A stretch of DNA of 64,000 nucleotides from Strobilurus pachycystidiatus. Its lineage: Eukaryota; Basidiomycota; Agaricomycetes; Agaricales; Physalacriaceae. How positions within the stretch are numbered: position 1 is the stretch's first letter; each line of letters opens with the position of its first letter. A program made the position numbers and the translations under genes. Below are positions 34,339-46,089 of this stretch, one piece after another. The DNA lies in assembly GCA_019915135.1 (NCBI GenBank), contig JAHLMK010000007.1, forward strand, positions 2,418,001-2,482,000, read 5' to 3'. The notes under the pieces are model-generated. The model was not told the DNA's origin. It was given only the letters and a program-made list of their open reading frames with translations, and did no database searches.

Positions 34339-35300
34339 ATTGCCCTCTACGACTGCACAACTTATTTCTAACCGCGTTACCAGTATTTCGGCGTCCTCCG
34401 CGTCATAGTAGTCGCTGCATAGAATCTATTGCCCGACAAGTAAACAGCAGCACCAATCCGGTTCGCGAGATCCGTCGAATAGGCGAGTTGCCATCTTCTT
34501 ACCTTGGCGAGTTATTCACAGTCTTTGTAGGAGCTCTCTTGAAAGTCTTTGTCATGAGATTAGCCAGGACTAGCTAGTTTGCTTGACATCATCATATTGA
34601 TGGCGACAGCAACTGGCACCCCGGGGCCCGTAAGTCGCTGTTGCTTTCTGCAGGAAGTCACTGACTTCTCAAATAGGTGGTTTCATGCCACGCGTAGCCT
34701 GCACTGCAAATCAAATAACCCAGACCATCCTCGTAGCAGTACCCGCCTTTTGTATTCTGTCAACTCGAATCCATCTGGAAGGAATTGCTCAACAATGTGT
34801 GAATGTCCAAGAACTTCCCGGTACGCGTGAGCATGAATATCCAACGTTTTGAGGGCAGAGTGAGCAATCCTGTACAATGATCTCGGCCTGCTTTGTTTTG
34901 GTTCAATTTGCAAGCTGGATCGAGCTTGACTCTGACCAAGTTGACTTCGATGTTGAGAGTCTTGACACGTCCAAGGCTGGCGGTGTTGGATCCTTTTACG
35001 CGACGCGTCACGCGGCGGTTCCCTTTCTTGCCTCTTAACACCATCATGCCTCCGAAACGCGCCAGCAGCTCCAAGCGCAAGGCCGACGACAGTGGTGATG
35101 ACGAACCTGCCGCCCCGAAGCGCGCCAAAATCGAGAAAACACCAGACAAACCGTCCAATTGCAATGGGCAGCCAACCAATTGCAAAGTCCTCCCGGTCAA
35201 CATTTCATCTCCGCCCAAGATCGAGGGTACTGTGCGTATATCCGCGTGGAATGTCTGTGGACTAGCCGCTAGTCAGAAAAAGGTGCGTATCGTCCTGTTG
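34339..35300 (+). repeat. duplicated AP endonuclease 5' segment, copy 1
   Basis: This segment matches 41400-41819 closely in order: 34339-34408 pairs with 41400-41464 and 34946-35300 with 41473-41819. Between the two blocks copy 1 has about 515 extra bases plus a 15-base insertion. Similarity ends abruptly at 35300, about 18 bases into the first intron of the gene. Confidence 0.85.
34409..34923. mobile_element. ~515-bp insertion in copy 1 of the duplicated segment
   Basis: Sequence absent from the intact copy, inserted between CGTCATAG and AGCTTGAC. It holds a 55-codon frame near 34687-34854 (beginning MPRVACTANQITQTILVAVP, one hydrophobic helix) preceded by an intron-like stretch with GTAAGT and AAATAG signals. 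No terminal inverted repeat or transposase is visible, so it may be a captured gene fragment and not a transposon. Alternatively the intact copy lost it. Confidence 0.45.
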
Positions 35301-35399
35301 CACAGCTACCCGGATAGAGATGTAGAGGCAGGCGAAGACACGAGGGTCGTGGTCGATGACTCTGCGAATGACACTCATAAAGCAGGATCCGCCTTTTGA
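34950..35399 (+). pseudogene. truncated AP endonuclease paralogue
   Basis: Exon 1 of the AP endonuclease at 41477 is repeated here at high identity: an Arg-rich leader from ATG 34950, MPPKRASSSKRKADDSGDD, TPDKPSN and RISAWNVCGLAASQKK. The copy has three small insertions (extra Asn-Cys and Cys codons). After ASQKK it reads the first 18 bases of the former intron, then unrelated sequence to a stop near 35399. None of the later exons with the catalytic ETK, GDLN and SDH motifs follow, so no active enzyme can be made. A leader plus nuclear-tail peptide could still be translated. Confidence 0.85.
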
Positions 35400-35808
35400 G
35401 CTCCCCTCTGGACTTATACATACTTGATTGAAGTGTGCATGATCGTTATGCATCCCTCTATTTCTCTTCCTACTGTAGCTGTCCTGGTTTCTTCTCTTGT
35501 TGCCAGTGTGTGTATATCGGGCGATGGTATAAACGGTTTCGTTTGAAGTGTTCGAAGTGTCCTAATCTATGGCGCTAGCTGCTGTGAGAGAGTTCCGAGT
35601 GTGTGTTGCTCGAATGGGAGAATAACCTCATGTTCATTTGTATGTCATATTGTTATATGAAGTATGGACCGCTGGAGGGGTATCAAGACCATCGCTGTTG
35701 TCCTTCTGCATCGCGTCAATTTCCAATCGTCCGCATCTCATTCGAGATTATTAGTTCAGATCATCACCGAATACGAGTATACATTTCTGATTTCAAAAGA
35801 CGTCACAG
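35400..35808. other. intergenic
   Basis: Sequence between the truncated copy and the stop codon of the ABC transporter, probably its 3' untranslated region. No gene seen. Confidence 0.5.
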
Positions 35809-38800
35809 CTACACCGCACGCTTTCCCCTTCCTCGAATGATATCCCAAACACTTCTGGTTCGTATCCTGTAGAACCACATAAATGTAAACGTCATCAGAA
35901 TCTACAGACATCCTTCAGTGATGTCGCAAAGACCAAGCTCGAGTCCGACTCACGTTGAAGAAGATAAACGCAGCCATGACACCAATATCCCTCCACCGAT
36001 TGTCATAGAAGGTGTTGTATTGCGTTTCCAGAAAGGCATCCGACGACCTGGTAGAACAGAACCCGCAATTGGATGTGGCGTCGGGGTTGGTGAGGTACCC
36101 GCCTGCGTACGAGATGTATACAGTCATGTATTCGGCACATGTTTGACCAGAAGGAGGCGCCAAAGTGACGACCTCCAACGCAGAGCATTCAAGCTCTTGC
36201 CTATCAAAAGCTATACCATACGATCAGCTCCAAGAGAAAGCAAAGGGAAAAACCCCGTTAGTACTCACCCTGCCCGAGAAGCCCCTCGACGAAGTAAGTG
36301 AATGGTGTAATCCGGTAGGCCCACTTCCACCATCCGAGGAGACTGTACGGTTGAACAATACCATTGCTGTACTTCAATCAGCTTCATGGCACTCAATGAA
36401 TCCAACCACCTCACAATGAAAGAACAAATGTAAACATCGTCCCGAACACCAAGTTGCCCACCTCTGCATTGGGGGACATCGCGGCGACAGCCTGACCAAT
36501 CGTCGTATAATACGACGGAAACATTACGCCAAGCATCAACCAACTGTAAGAAGCGCGATCCGTTGGGAACCCAATGGTCCAGTACCAGCACAGGTAGAAG
36601 AGAGTCGTAGCGACAATTGACCACGGGAGCTCAATCAGGAGCTGAGAGAAGACAAGGGCAGACCAGCTGTACATTCTGCTCGGCCGTTCGCGAATCTCAT
36701 AAACGTCCCGTGCCGTGAAGAATGGAAGTTGGACTTGGTTCGCCATGGGCATAGCAGTGATGCACGCCATGAAGATCGCCTAAAGAGACAATGTTAGCAT
36801 GGCGTGCAGACAAGGAAGGGAGACAAAGATAACGGACAATAAGCTTATTCTGCGTTCCCTGCTGTGAGTTGTCCGAGTGGTAGAACGACAGACCGACGAA
36901 CAACCCTCCAAGGAGGTTCAAGCCAAACTTGCTCAACAGGTAACTAGGCACCCTGTTATGTCCACTCATTCCCCTTTTGACGAGCTGCAGAACCTGTTTA
37001 GCCCAACTCGCTGCGTACATGTCTTTCACCGCTGAACCAGTGGAGGAGGCCACTCCGGCTCTGCGGGTGTGTATATTCTTCAACTCCAATTCTAGATCAA
37101 GCGCCTCCTTCGAACTGATCCAAAATGAATGCCAGTCAGCCGCACTGACAGCAGTGGCGCCAGCGCCGATCACATCGAGCATATACTCAGCACTGGAAGC
37201 CATGTCAGCCCACGTTGGAATATAATTCGGAGAGAATACATACGGATTCTCCCCATCCTCACACATACGGGCACCGCCGTTCTGAAAGTATCGCAAGACA
37301 GTCTCCGCGTTATGCCCCAGATCACCAAAGTACACCGTCTCACCACCCTTTCTCAGAAGCAATAGGCGGTCGAACATCTGGAAGAGCTCCGCACTCGGTT
37401 GATGGATTCTGTACTAAATTTAGAGCCTAGAACAAAGAGCAGAGCCTGGTGACTTACGTGCAAAGAATTGCCTGCCCAGCATTCGCCAAATCCCTCAAAA
37501 ACAGAATGATATTCCAGGCACTCTGCGAATCCAGCCCCGACGTGGGTTCGTCAAGGAACAGCAGGAACTGTGGCCTCGCAGCGAGCTCCACAGCGATGGT
37601 CGTACGTTTCTTGTTCTCGAGGCTTAATGAGCCGACGGCGGCGTTACGGAAGCGGTGCAGACCACAGAGCTCTATGCGCGTGTCGACGCTGAGAAAAAAG
37701 ACAAACAAATGAGTCGGGTCGCAATTGTGGGATGAGAGGGAAACCCACTAGGCGAGTTTTTCAGAAAGCGGAACGGACGCCGGCTGACGGAGCTGTGCAG
37801 AGAAAAGAAGCGCCTCTTGGACAGTCGAGGTGCCGATGTGTGTGTCCTGCTGCTGACAGTATGCACTACATATGATATGGAGATCTCATCAGGCAAATAA
37901 GAAAATAGCAAGCTTACGTCTGGCTCTGGAAATCTCTCGATAAGTCTTGTCCATTAACGAACCGATGTCCGCCAATTACACCCAAATCGAGATGCCCAGC
38001 GAGGGCGTTGAGCAGCGTAGTCTAAGGGCCATGTCAGCGCTCATGATGATCATGAAAGAGACTCGACGAACCTTCCCAGCTCCTGACTCGCCCATGAGAG
38101 CAGTCAATTTGCCGGAAGCCACATACCCCGAAACGCCATTCAACAGTTTTCTCGGTCCTTCTTTCGTCGGCACGCTGTAACTCAACCCTCCCCATGAGAA
38201 AATATCTTCCGTGCTCGACGTCTCCAGCGACCTGGTCTTGTCCGAGGGCTGAACACTCTCAAGTTCTATGTCGATTTGAGTACTTTGCGAAGCACATCGA
38301 GCACGCTCGACGTCCTCTGACTGGTGGGGAGGAAGTACGCCCGAAGAGGAGGAGCGTTTGAACAGCACAATATCATGCGATGTCATGATCCGACTACTGA
38401 TTTCGGTAATGACAAGGAGGGCTGCGAAGAATGCTATGCCGAACGCGCTGATGAACCCAAAATTCTGGAGACGACGTATGAGCTAACACATCGCGAAGTC
38501 CATTCAAAACAACTCACCCGCCAAGTGTGGCTTGGCAGAAAGCCATACGACAACTCGAGGAACCTACTCCCTTCTACCGTCGCCTGGCCAGGAACTGCAC
38601 CAACGACTGTACACACCTGGTTCGCCAAAGTGACATTTTCATACCCAGGCCCTTGGGGGACAAGGGCAGTACAGACACCGCTGACGGAACTGAACTCGTT
38701 CGACATTAATGCTTCAAAGGACCAGCGGAGGGGCTGAGACACGGGGTCAGATCGAGGGTTTGAGGATGGAGGCGGGGAACAGAACATACAGTGAGGTAGG

Positions 38801-41003
38801 AAACCCACTTGAGTGGTCTGACCATTGAAGGCGGCGGAATGGAGTATCCGGTGTACAAGACGTACGTCAGAACGGATAGACCGGCGACCCCTTGTGCACT
38901 GACTGGGGGAACAAGGTGAGGTCGCGGAGGAAGAAGGCGGGCAATGTACACACCAGCATCAGGCATAAGTGCCGTCAGAGCTCTGAGCCATGTCTTGGTA
39001 ATAACAGCTTGAACGAAGACAAATAAGAAGAGTATACTTCATCGACTGATTAGCGCTGATACCTACTTCCCCCAGCTGATAATGAACACTTACAAAAAGG
39101 ACCCTGCCTTCTGCTGAAGTTGTGCCATCTCATATAATATGACAATAAAGATTGCCGTACTTGCAAACGTCACCGGTAAATCCACCAATGTCAGAGCAAT
39201 CTGGTCTAGGAAAGGGTGGTACAAAGCCCATGATGACTGACGCTGGACGATCGGGCGTTGGGAAAACAGGGTAAAGATCTCGGCAAAGGAGATGACAGCT
39301 TGTTGGAGTAGCACGCTACAGATAAGCGTTAGTTAGATTGTAGAATGAAAAAAGACGAGCATACAAGAACAGGACACCGCTGCGCGAGAAGAAGGACGAT
39401 GTTGAGTCACCAAGGTTCAGATAGAGGGCACCAGTGATTACCCCTTGGAAGACAAACGAGCTGGTACGAATGTCAGCCTCCTGGACATGCTCAAGAATCC
39501 TGTGACTGACAATATATACATCCCAGTCGCGAACAAGTCTCCCCTCAGAATTAGTGATCGGCGTAAAATCACAGCTCTCGTTTGAAGAGCCAAAGAGCTG
39601 ACGAACGGGGAACCCTTGCGCGCCCGATGTCCATACTGACGATATGCATCCTCTTGGTAATTCCGCACCATATCCGCTTTGCCAACGCGTTCTCGCTTGA
39701 ACGATGCGATATCCTCCCGGTTGATGCTAGCAATGTCGCTTTTGCGATAGTAGGAGGCAAACTCGGCAGCGCTCCGTGGTAAAGCGAGTGAGATGGTGGA
39801 GGGCATGCGTCCATTGGGATCCGTAACAGCAACGAGAAAATCAGCAGTGTTTTGACGATTGGCGGGGGTGTAGCCCATCGCTATGAAGTAAGAACGAGCA
39901 GAGGAAGCTGGTCCGAGAAATGCGACGCGTCCTTCGTAGAGGACACACACCTGGAAACAGGTCAACTCTGAAACAAAAGGAAGCACAGTGTTAATACCTT
40001 GTCGAAAAGATTGTACAATGACTCCCCGGCCTGATACAACGAGGCAATAGTCGTCATATTCGCAACATCGGTGACAGTTCTCAGAGTTTGGACGAATTTG
40101 AGGGCGGTCGCCGAATCCAAGCCCTTGGTTGGACTTAGGGCAGGTTCAAATAGGGTTCATCGAGGTCGAGTCGAGATGGACTCACTTATCCCAGGCGGCC
40201 AGTGACGCTCTTAACGCCATGACCTCTGCCAGACTAACCCTCTTCTTCTGACCGAGACTCACTCCTCGAATCCTCGCGTCCCCGACTAATGTGCTCCTCA
40301 CACTCTTCAGTCCGAGCACCTCCAGCAGCGCCTCGGTGTAATCATCCGCACTCTCGCCTCCCCGCAGTCTGGCCGCGAAGCGGATTGTCTGTTCCACTGT
40401 GAGAGCGGAAAAGTGGACATCGTCCTCCGAACAGTATACGACGTCACCGCGGTGGTGCCTATGAATGTCGGCGTGGTCAAACGAGTCGTAGAACACGGTG
40501 CCATGTACCGCGGAATAATCAGAGCGTTGGTTGGCCAGTGTCTTGAGCAGCGTGGAGCAGCCTGAGCCTGGACGGCCGAGGACGACTGGTCATGGATTCA
40601 TCGGCAAGCACTTGTCAGTCGAAAGCAGGGTGAACGCACGAAGCATTTCTCCAGGTCGAACCGTGCCCTCCAAGCCAGACACAATGTCGCGCTGGGGAGG
40701 TCTCCATCGACGACGCAGAGATTGGATCGACTTCAGACTGAGGGCGCCAACAAGAGAAGGCTGGTAAGCTTCGGCAACCCCTTCAACTTGGACGCGTAGA
40801 TCCTCGAAAACAACGCCAAGTTGACGCGTCCTGGCAAATTACAGGCTATCAACAAAAAAAGCAGAATCGAGGTTGACAGAGCTCACCCAATACCCAACTC
40901 TTTCAGTGTCCTTCCCCAATCCATCTATGATTTTAGCTCTAGTTGAAAACGATGCACGGAGAAATTCCAGCCATTCTCTGGCGCCTTTAAAGCCAGAGTC
41001 CAT
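35809..41003 (-). CDS. PDR-type full-size ABC transporter (ABCG)
   Basis: Pleiotropic drug resistance exporter with two repeats of nucleotide-binding domain plus membrane domain, expected in the plasma membrane. The ATG at 41003 gives [22 protein letters not shown]1: Walker [16 protein letters not shown] with the family Cys, signature [13 protein letters not shown], Walker [20 protein letters not shown]2: [16 protein letters not shown], signature [15 protein letters not shown], Walker [19 protein letters not shown], switch TIHQPSAE. The second membrane domain includes [19 protein letters not shown] and [20 protein letters not shown]; the last exon ends [20 protein letters not shown]. The reverse Walker A/B asymmetry is typical of PDR. 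The usual first Gly of VSGGE in NBD1 is Leu. There are at least fifteen introns. It lies between the truncated and intact AP endonuclease copies. Confidence 0.92.
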
Positions 41004-41476
41004 GGCTGTACCGTGGTGGTCAGAGGACAAGAACGCGGGGTGTGCCCGGGCGAGGGTAATTGTGCTGACAAGAGTAGCCCTTTGCTTGTCCCGCGGCTCG
41101 CTCAGTCAATTACCTGCAACATGACAATCTTGTTGGTATCTAGCGACGATGCCAATGCTAACGAAAGTGAATTTGATCAGTCGCCGCGGGGGCAGTGGCC
41201 CGTGGGTACACTAAACCTGGTGTGGTCATCTACAGTACCCTACAGTACCGCTAGCCCGATAACCTGGCCTCCTGGTATTGATAGCAAGCTGTGTATCGAC
41301 ACTTGCTCATTACAGAAGGTCGGTCACCTGGCTACAGTACCGCATCGAAATTAATCTGCCACACTTCCCGCTTGAACCCTGTGTCCACTTGTTGACTACG
41401 ATTGCCCTCTTTGACTGCACAATTCCTGATCGTGTTACCAGTCTCGGCGTCCTCCGCGTCATAGAGCTTGACTTCA
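41004..41476. promoter_or_regulatory. divergent promoter, ABC transporter / AP endonuclease
   Basis: 473 bp between opposite start codons. The right end (41400-41464) is the 5' block shared with the truncated copy, so part of the AP endonuclease promoter was duplicated with it. TACAGTACC appears twice, near 41231 and 41239. Confidence 0.55.
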
Positions 41477-41819
41477 ATGTTGAGAGTTTTGACACGTCCA
41501 TGGCAGGCGGTGTTGCATCCTTTTACGCGACGCGTCACGCGGCGGTTCCCTTTCTTGCCTCTTACCACCACCATGCCTCCGAAACGCGCCAGCAGCTCCA
41601 AGCGCAAGGCCGACGACAGTGGGGACGACGAGCCTGCTACCCCAAAGCGCGCCAAAATTGTGAAAACACCCGACAAACCGTCTAATGGGCAGCCAACAAA
41701 CAAAGTCCTCCCCGTCAACATTTCGTTCCCATCCAGGTTCGAGGGTACTCTGCGTATATCCGCCTGGAATGTCTGTGGACTAGCCGCCAGTCAGAAAAAG
41801 GTGCGTGTCGTCCTGTTGA
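41400..41819 (+). repeat. duplicated AP endonuclease 5' segment, copy 2 (intact gene)
   Basis: Partner of 34339-35300. It covers about 75 bp of upstream DNA, all of exon 1 and the first bases of intron 1 of the intact AP endonuclease. Confidence 0.85.
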
Positions 41820-42865
41820 CGGACACACCCGTTGACAAGCATCGGTTCAGGGCTTCAAGTTCTACGTTGAGGCGGAGGATCCAGATATCCTCGTTTTGAC
41901 CGAAACAAAGGTGCGTTCAATACCACCGCGCCGCAATTCCCCTCCCAATGCTTTCCGTAGGTGAACAATGAACCCGTTGATCCTGCCTTGAAAGCGCGCT
42001 TCCCACATTGCTATTGGGCGATATCCGCGACAAAGACATATTGTGAGAGAGGGCCTTACTATATGTATCAACGGCCTTCTGAATAGCCGCCAGCAGGAAC
42101 AGCAGTATTATCCAAGCACGAGCCTATATCCGTCGATAGGACTTTGCCAGGTCATCCGGACCCGACGTCGGTCAAAGGACGCATCATAACCCTCGAATTC
42201 CCCACCTGCTACCTGATCGCTACCTACGTCCCCAACGCCGGTACTGGCCTCAAGGTTGGCTCTCAATGCTATCGCTCCAAAACAGTATGTATACTCATAT
42301 TCTTCTCTTATTCCAGACTCTAGATGTCAAGAAAGAATGGAACGTCCACTTCGAGCGTTATATCCGTGACTTAGACAAGAAGAAGCCCGTGATATGGACC
42401 GGGGACCTCAACGTTGCGCCTACGGCCATGGATCTCTCGAATCCGAAACCGAACTGGAACAAGACTCCAGGGTACACCGAGGCGGAGACAAGCGCATTCA
42501 AAGCGATTTTGAATCCACCAGAGGACTCGCCAGACGCGGAGCATAGATTCGTCGATGTGTGGCGGAACCTACATCCGGATGACTCGCATTATACTTACTG
42601 GGGCTACCGGTTCAATTGCAGAGCTAAGGGAATTGGGTGGCGTCTGGACATGTGTGAGTTTTACGCGCCATATCCTAGTTGTTGGCGACTTAACTCTTAT
42701 TCAGTTGTGTTGAGTGAGCGCCTCGTCGATCGCGTGAAGATGGTCAGTAAATCCATTTACGTTGATGTCCTACTTACATTTATTATGCAGTGCGAAATGC
42801 GAAGTGAAATCTACGGCGCGTCAGACCACTGTCCACTGGTCATGGAGCTTGACGGTAGTCTCTGA
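41477..42865 (+). CDS. AP endonuclease of the ExoIII/APE1 family
   Basis: Base-excision repair endonuclease of the exonuclease III family. The first ATG at 41477 gives MLRVLTRPWQAVLHPFTRRV plus TRRFPFLP, Arg-rich with no acids, like a mitochondrial presequence; a second in-frame ATG at 41573 gives MPPKRASSSKRKADDSGDDE, like a nuclear form. The catalytic domain has RISAWNVCGLAA, GFKFYVEAEDPDILVLTETK (catalytic Glu), NNEPVDPALKARFPHCYWAI, SGTAVLSKHEPISVDR, WTGDLNVAPTAMDLSNPK (Asp/Asn), YTYWGYRFNCRAKGIGWRLD and GASDHCPLVMELDG (Asp/His). All catalytic residues are present. Seven exons or so; introns were placed with frame and conservation. The 5' end has a truncated copy at 34950. Confidence 0.92.
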
Positions 42866-43304
42866 GCAAACTAGTTTGCAGGGATAGTATTACACGGGGT
42901 TTTTTTTTGATCCTGGTAGGATTTATCTGTATCAATGTTGGAGCCGAGGAAACGAAAAAGGCACCACCCTACACTGTTGGCAATAGTTCCGGTCGCGCTG
43001 TATCGCCTGCATTCAGAGGGGTGGCAGTTACGCAGCTGGTAGGGCTTCTGGTTGATGTTTCGCATCTAAATACTCTGCGGCCTGAAATTATGTGGAAAGA
43101 AACGAGAAGACGCCCCCCGCGCTCCTCCTCCCCTCATCGCCGATGAAGTTCATGATATACAAGTAGTGACATTCCAAGAAATTCCGATACAGTCCACTCT
43201 TGAATAGTACAGTGTAGGGTAAGAAATACAATCAAAATCATGTCTCTTCTAGCATCGTCCATAGAGTGATCTAGGTTTCTACAAAACAACGTTCCCCATA
43301 ACGA
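42866..43304. other. intergenic, convergent 3' flanks
   Basis: 439 bp between convergent stop codons, with a run of nine T after 42900. No gene or repeat is visible. Confidence 0.55.
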
Positions 43305-45127
43305 TCAGTGCGCCCTCTTCAAGGTGTGAGGTAACAATAAGGTCGCACGAATGCCGCCACAGGTCACAGCCAGCAGAATGAAGAACACGAGATACCCGTT
43401 GAGAAGATTGCGCTCAGTCGACAGCGAAAACAACGACGTTGCACAGATGGGGGCGATGGTCCTCGCGATCGTCCCAGCAGCCTGACCCAACCCGTTGGTA
43501 ACAGCAATCGCCTCTTTGGTGGGCGCTCCATCGACGATGAACATATGCCCAGTCGCTAAACAATCACACAACACTCAGATTCCGCTCACTTCAATTGAAC
43601 AGCCGAAACAACGCACCAAAAGCCATGTAGATCATGCTATTGCAGAACAGGAACTGGATGACTATAAGCGTCCAAACGAGTCCGTTCACTTCACCGTACG
43701 CCCGTGCGATGAGGTTCATGATAATGAAGAGCGAGAACCCGACCAAGTGGCAGGAGTAGCCGAAGATGTGAACTTTACGCGGTCCAAAGCGTCTGATGAG
43801 GCGCGTGACGACGAATCCTTGCCACAAAACATTGTACACTCCCCACACACCCATGATGAAGCCGATTTTGAACGAGTCAAAACCTAGACCGCCGTTCGGG
43901 ATGGACGTGCTGTACATCAAGGGGATGAGGACAAGGTAGGACGTTTCCGTGAAGAGTAAAAGACCGAAGCAACCGAGGGCAACGAGCACCGGACGATTCG
44001 CCAACACTTCCCGGATGGAAGGCGTCTCCATCGACTCATCTGAGTCCTTGACGGAGTCCTGGTTAACGGCGCTATACGAGACAGGATCCTCCTCTGGAAG
44101 GAAAGGTTTCTTGTCCTTGTCGAGAGATGGGTCACGATATAATGGATGTGTCTGTATTGAACCCAATCCCGGTCAACATGCAAATCAGGTGTATCGATAT
44201 GAGCACTGACCTCCTTGAGACCGACAAGCGCGAACAAGAAGAATACGAACGCGATTGAGCCTGCGATGAGGCAAGGGAGGAGGTAAGGGTGGCAACGTAA
44301 GACACCAATCTTCCCAAATGAGCCTGGCCACTGTGCTTCGGGGTTCGCGAACACGCCACCAATGATCGGGCTGCATTCATATCAGAGGCAACACTTAAAC
44401 ACACTCAATTGTCGGAATCCTTACCCCAACGTCGAGCCCAAACTCCACATCAGCGGAATAAGCCCAAAGACCTCCGCCATGTTTGTAGAATCAGAAAGCT
44501 ACGCCGCAACCCAGTCAGCAAGATCCCGATCCTGTCAAGCACCATAACACGAACCTCGGCCATTACGCTCTTCGAGACACCTGCATATTGCCACACGGAT
44601 GTTAGTACTACTTCTGGTCTGCCGCGCGACCGAATCACGCACCAATATTCCCATTGAACGCCCCCTGCGCGAAGCGGCAGAACACCAATGGCCAGAAAGT
44701 CGTGGAAAAGCCAAAGCCGAGCATCGCCAGCGTCAAACCGAATGGTCCAATCAGCAGGATAGGCCTGCGTCCATACTTGTCAGAGGCCATTCCCCACAGA
44801 AGGACAGTAGCGCATTCCGCCAAAAAGAAGACAGATTCCTAGATGATATGTAGTTCGTCAAGAACGTTGAGGTTTTTGCTTTCGACGTACGACGATCCCA
44901 GCGAAGTAGCCCGTCGCTCTTTCGTCTCCGTGTGTTATGCCCGTTTCGCGTACGAACTGGGCGATGAAGGGGTAGATGACTGTTGCTGTGATGGGCTCGG
45001 CGAGCTGGATTAAGAACGCGATGAAGAGTTGCATTTTGGGCAGCGGGGTGCGCTCTGTATCGGGACTTGGATGCAGCGGGGTCGTCTCGTCCGCGAAGGG
45101 GTCGGATTCAGAATGTTGAGTCGACAT
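43305..45127 (-). CDS. MFS transporter (DHA1-like)
   Basis: Major facilitator of the drug/H+ antiporter-like group, similar to fungal and plant ZIFL-type carriers. The ATG at 45127 gives MSTQHSESDPFADETTPLHP, a short cytosolic leader; then LPKMQLFIAFLIQLAEPITA, FIAQFVRETGIT, the loop motif WGMASDKYGRRPILLIGPFG, FWPLVFCRFAQGAFNGNIGV, SLGSTLGPIIGGVFANP, a central charged loop (KPFLPEEDPVSYSAVNQ), then SYLVLIPLMYSTSIPNGGLG, FGPRKVHIFGYSCHLVGFSL and, near the end, GLGQAAGTIARTIAPICATS. Twelve helices can be counted. Five or six introns. The gene appears intact. The substrate is unknown. Confidence 0.88.
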
Positions 45128-46089
45128 CGGGGGCAAAGAACTGGATAGTGGGGGGACAAGGAAGGATAGTGGGCCGGCCCGAATGATTGAGCTTATTGTT
45201 GAGTCCTGAGATATGAGACCTGAGTACTCGGTCAACACTCCAAATCTCGGGCGCGCCAGAAGGGGTTAAGTGACGCGATGAATGAAAGAGCCAACGCCAT
45301 ACTTCATGTACCTGCTCGTGCAGGTACAAGTCAATAAGCACCGCTCGCTCATTGGGTGAGGGGATAGAAAAGCACTCACTCCCAATATATGTGGCAGGCT
45401 CTGGCTCGAACGTGTAATCAGATGGTCAAGAAATGTTTTGTTAATAGTGGATGTTGGGCGGAGATTGTTGACTGCGATTCTGCACGAGTTGTTTCCGTTT
45501 CCATTCTCTTTTCCATTGGCGCCAAAATTCCGTCTCCGCGTCTTCTACGTCACCTTCTGAAGTCGAGGTATAATGTTCCTGTCAAGAAGACCTGTATCAG
45601 TAACAATGTTCGCGCTCAAGCAAGGGCATCTCGGGTACCCTACTCACTGTAAGAGAACAAGGATATGGACGCCGGCGTTTCACTTACTGATGCGCCGTCA
45701 GGTATTCTCCCATCATGACATTGAACCAAGCATCTGCACGTCATAAGAGGTCTCGAGCACATGCCTCGTGGCTCTCTTCAACGAAGTCGTCGGACTGACG
45801 CACTCAGTGACACTGAAATCTAACCTGGCGCTGCAGGGGCGCGTGCACTGCAACGCCCTGCCCCGTCTGTTTACCAGAAGCAATGACATTCAAACGAAGA
45901 GCTACACTGTGGAATTTGCAAGGCGATATCCTATCCTTCGTCTTTAGCTCCCTTGACGAGATGCATCTACGAGTAAGTTGTTGAGATGAAGGCAGTAAGA
46001 AGTTCTGTATATGTAGTGTCTTACTGTAGAGGGACCTATAGAGTCGCAGCGAACTTCTCCGAGTGCCAGAAGCAAAGAGGCAAACAACG
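45128..46089. promoter_or_regulatory. upstream region of the MFS transporter
   Basis: 960 bp without a supported gene. It contains a 22-bp inverted repeat at 45307-45328, about 180 bp before the MFS start. The rest includes the 3' flank of the OTU1 gene. Confidence 0.45.
45307..45328. repeat. inverted repeat, 9-bp arms
   Basis: TGTACCTGC and GCAGGTACA are perfect reverse complements around a TCGT loop. It lies upstream of the MFS transporter start and could be a dimeric regulator site or a hairpin in the 5' untranslated region. Confidence 0.6.

Noticed and set aside
34339..45127. Possible secondary-metabolite or resistance cluster (ABC transporter, MFS transporter, oxidoreductase)
   Set aside because: No backbone synthase, P450 or pathway regulator is present, and housekeeping repair genes are interleaved.
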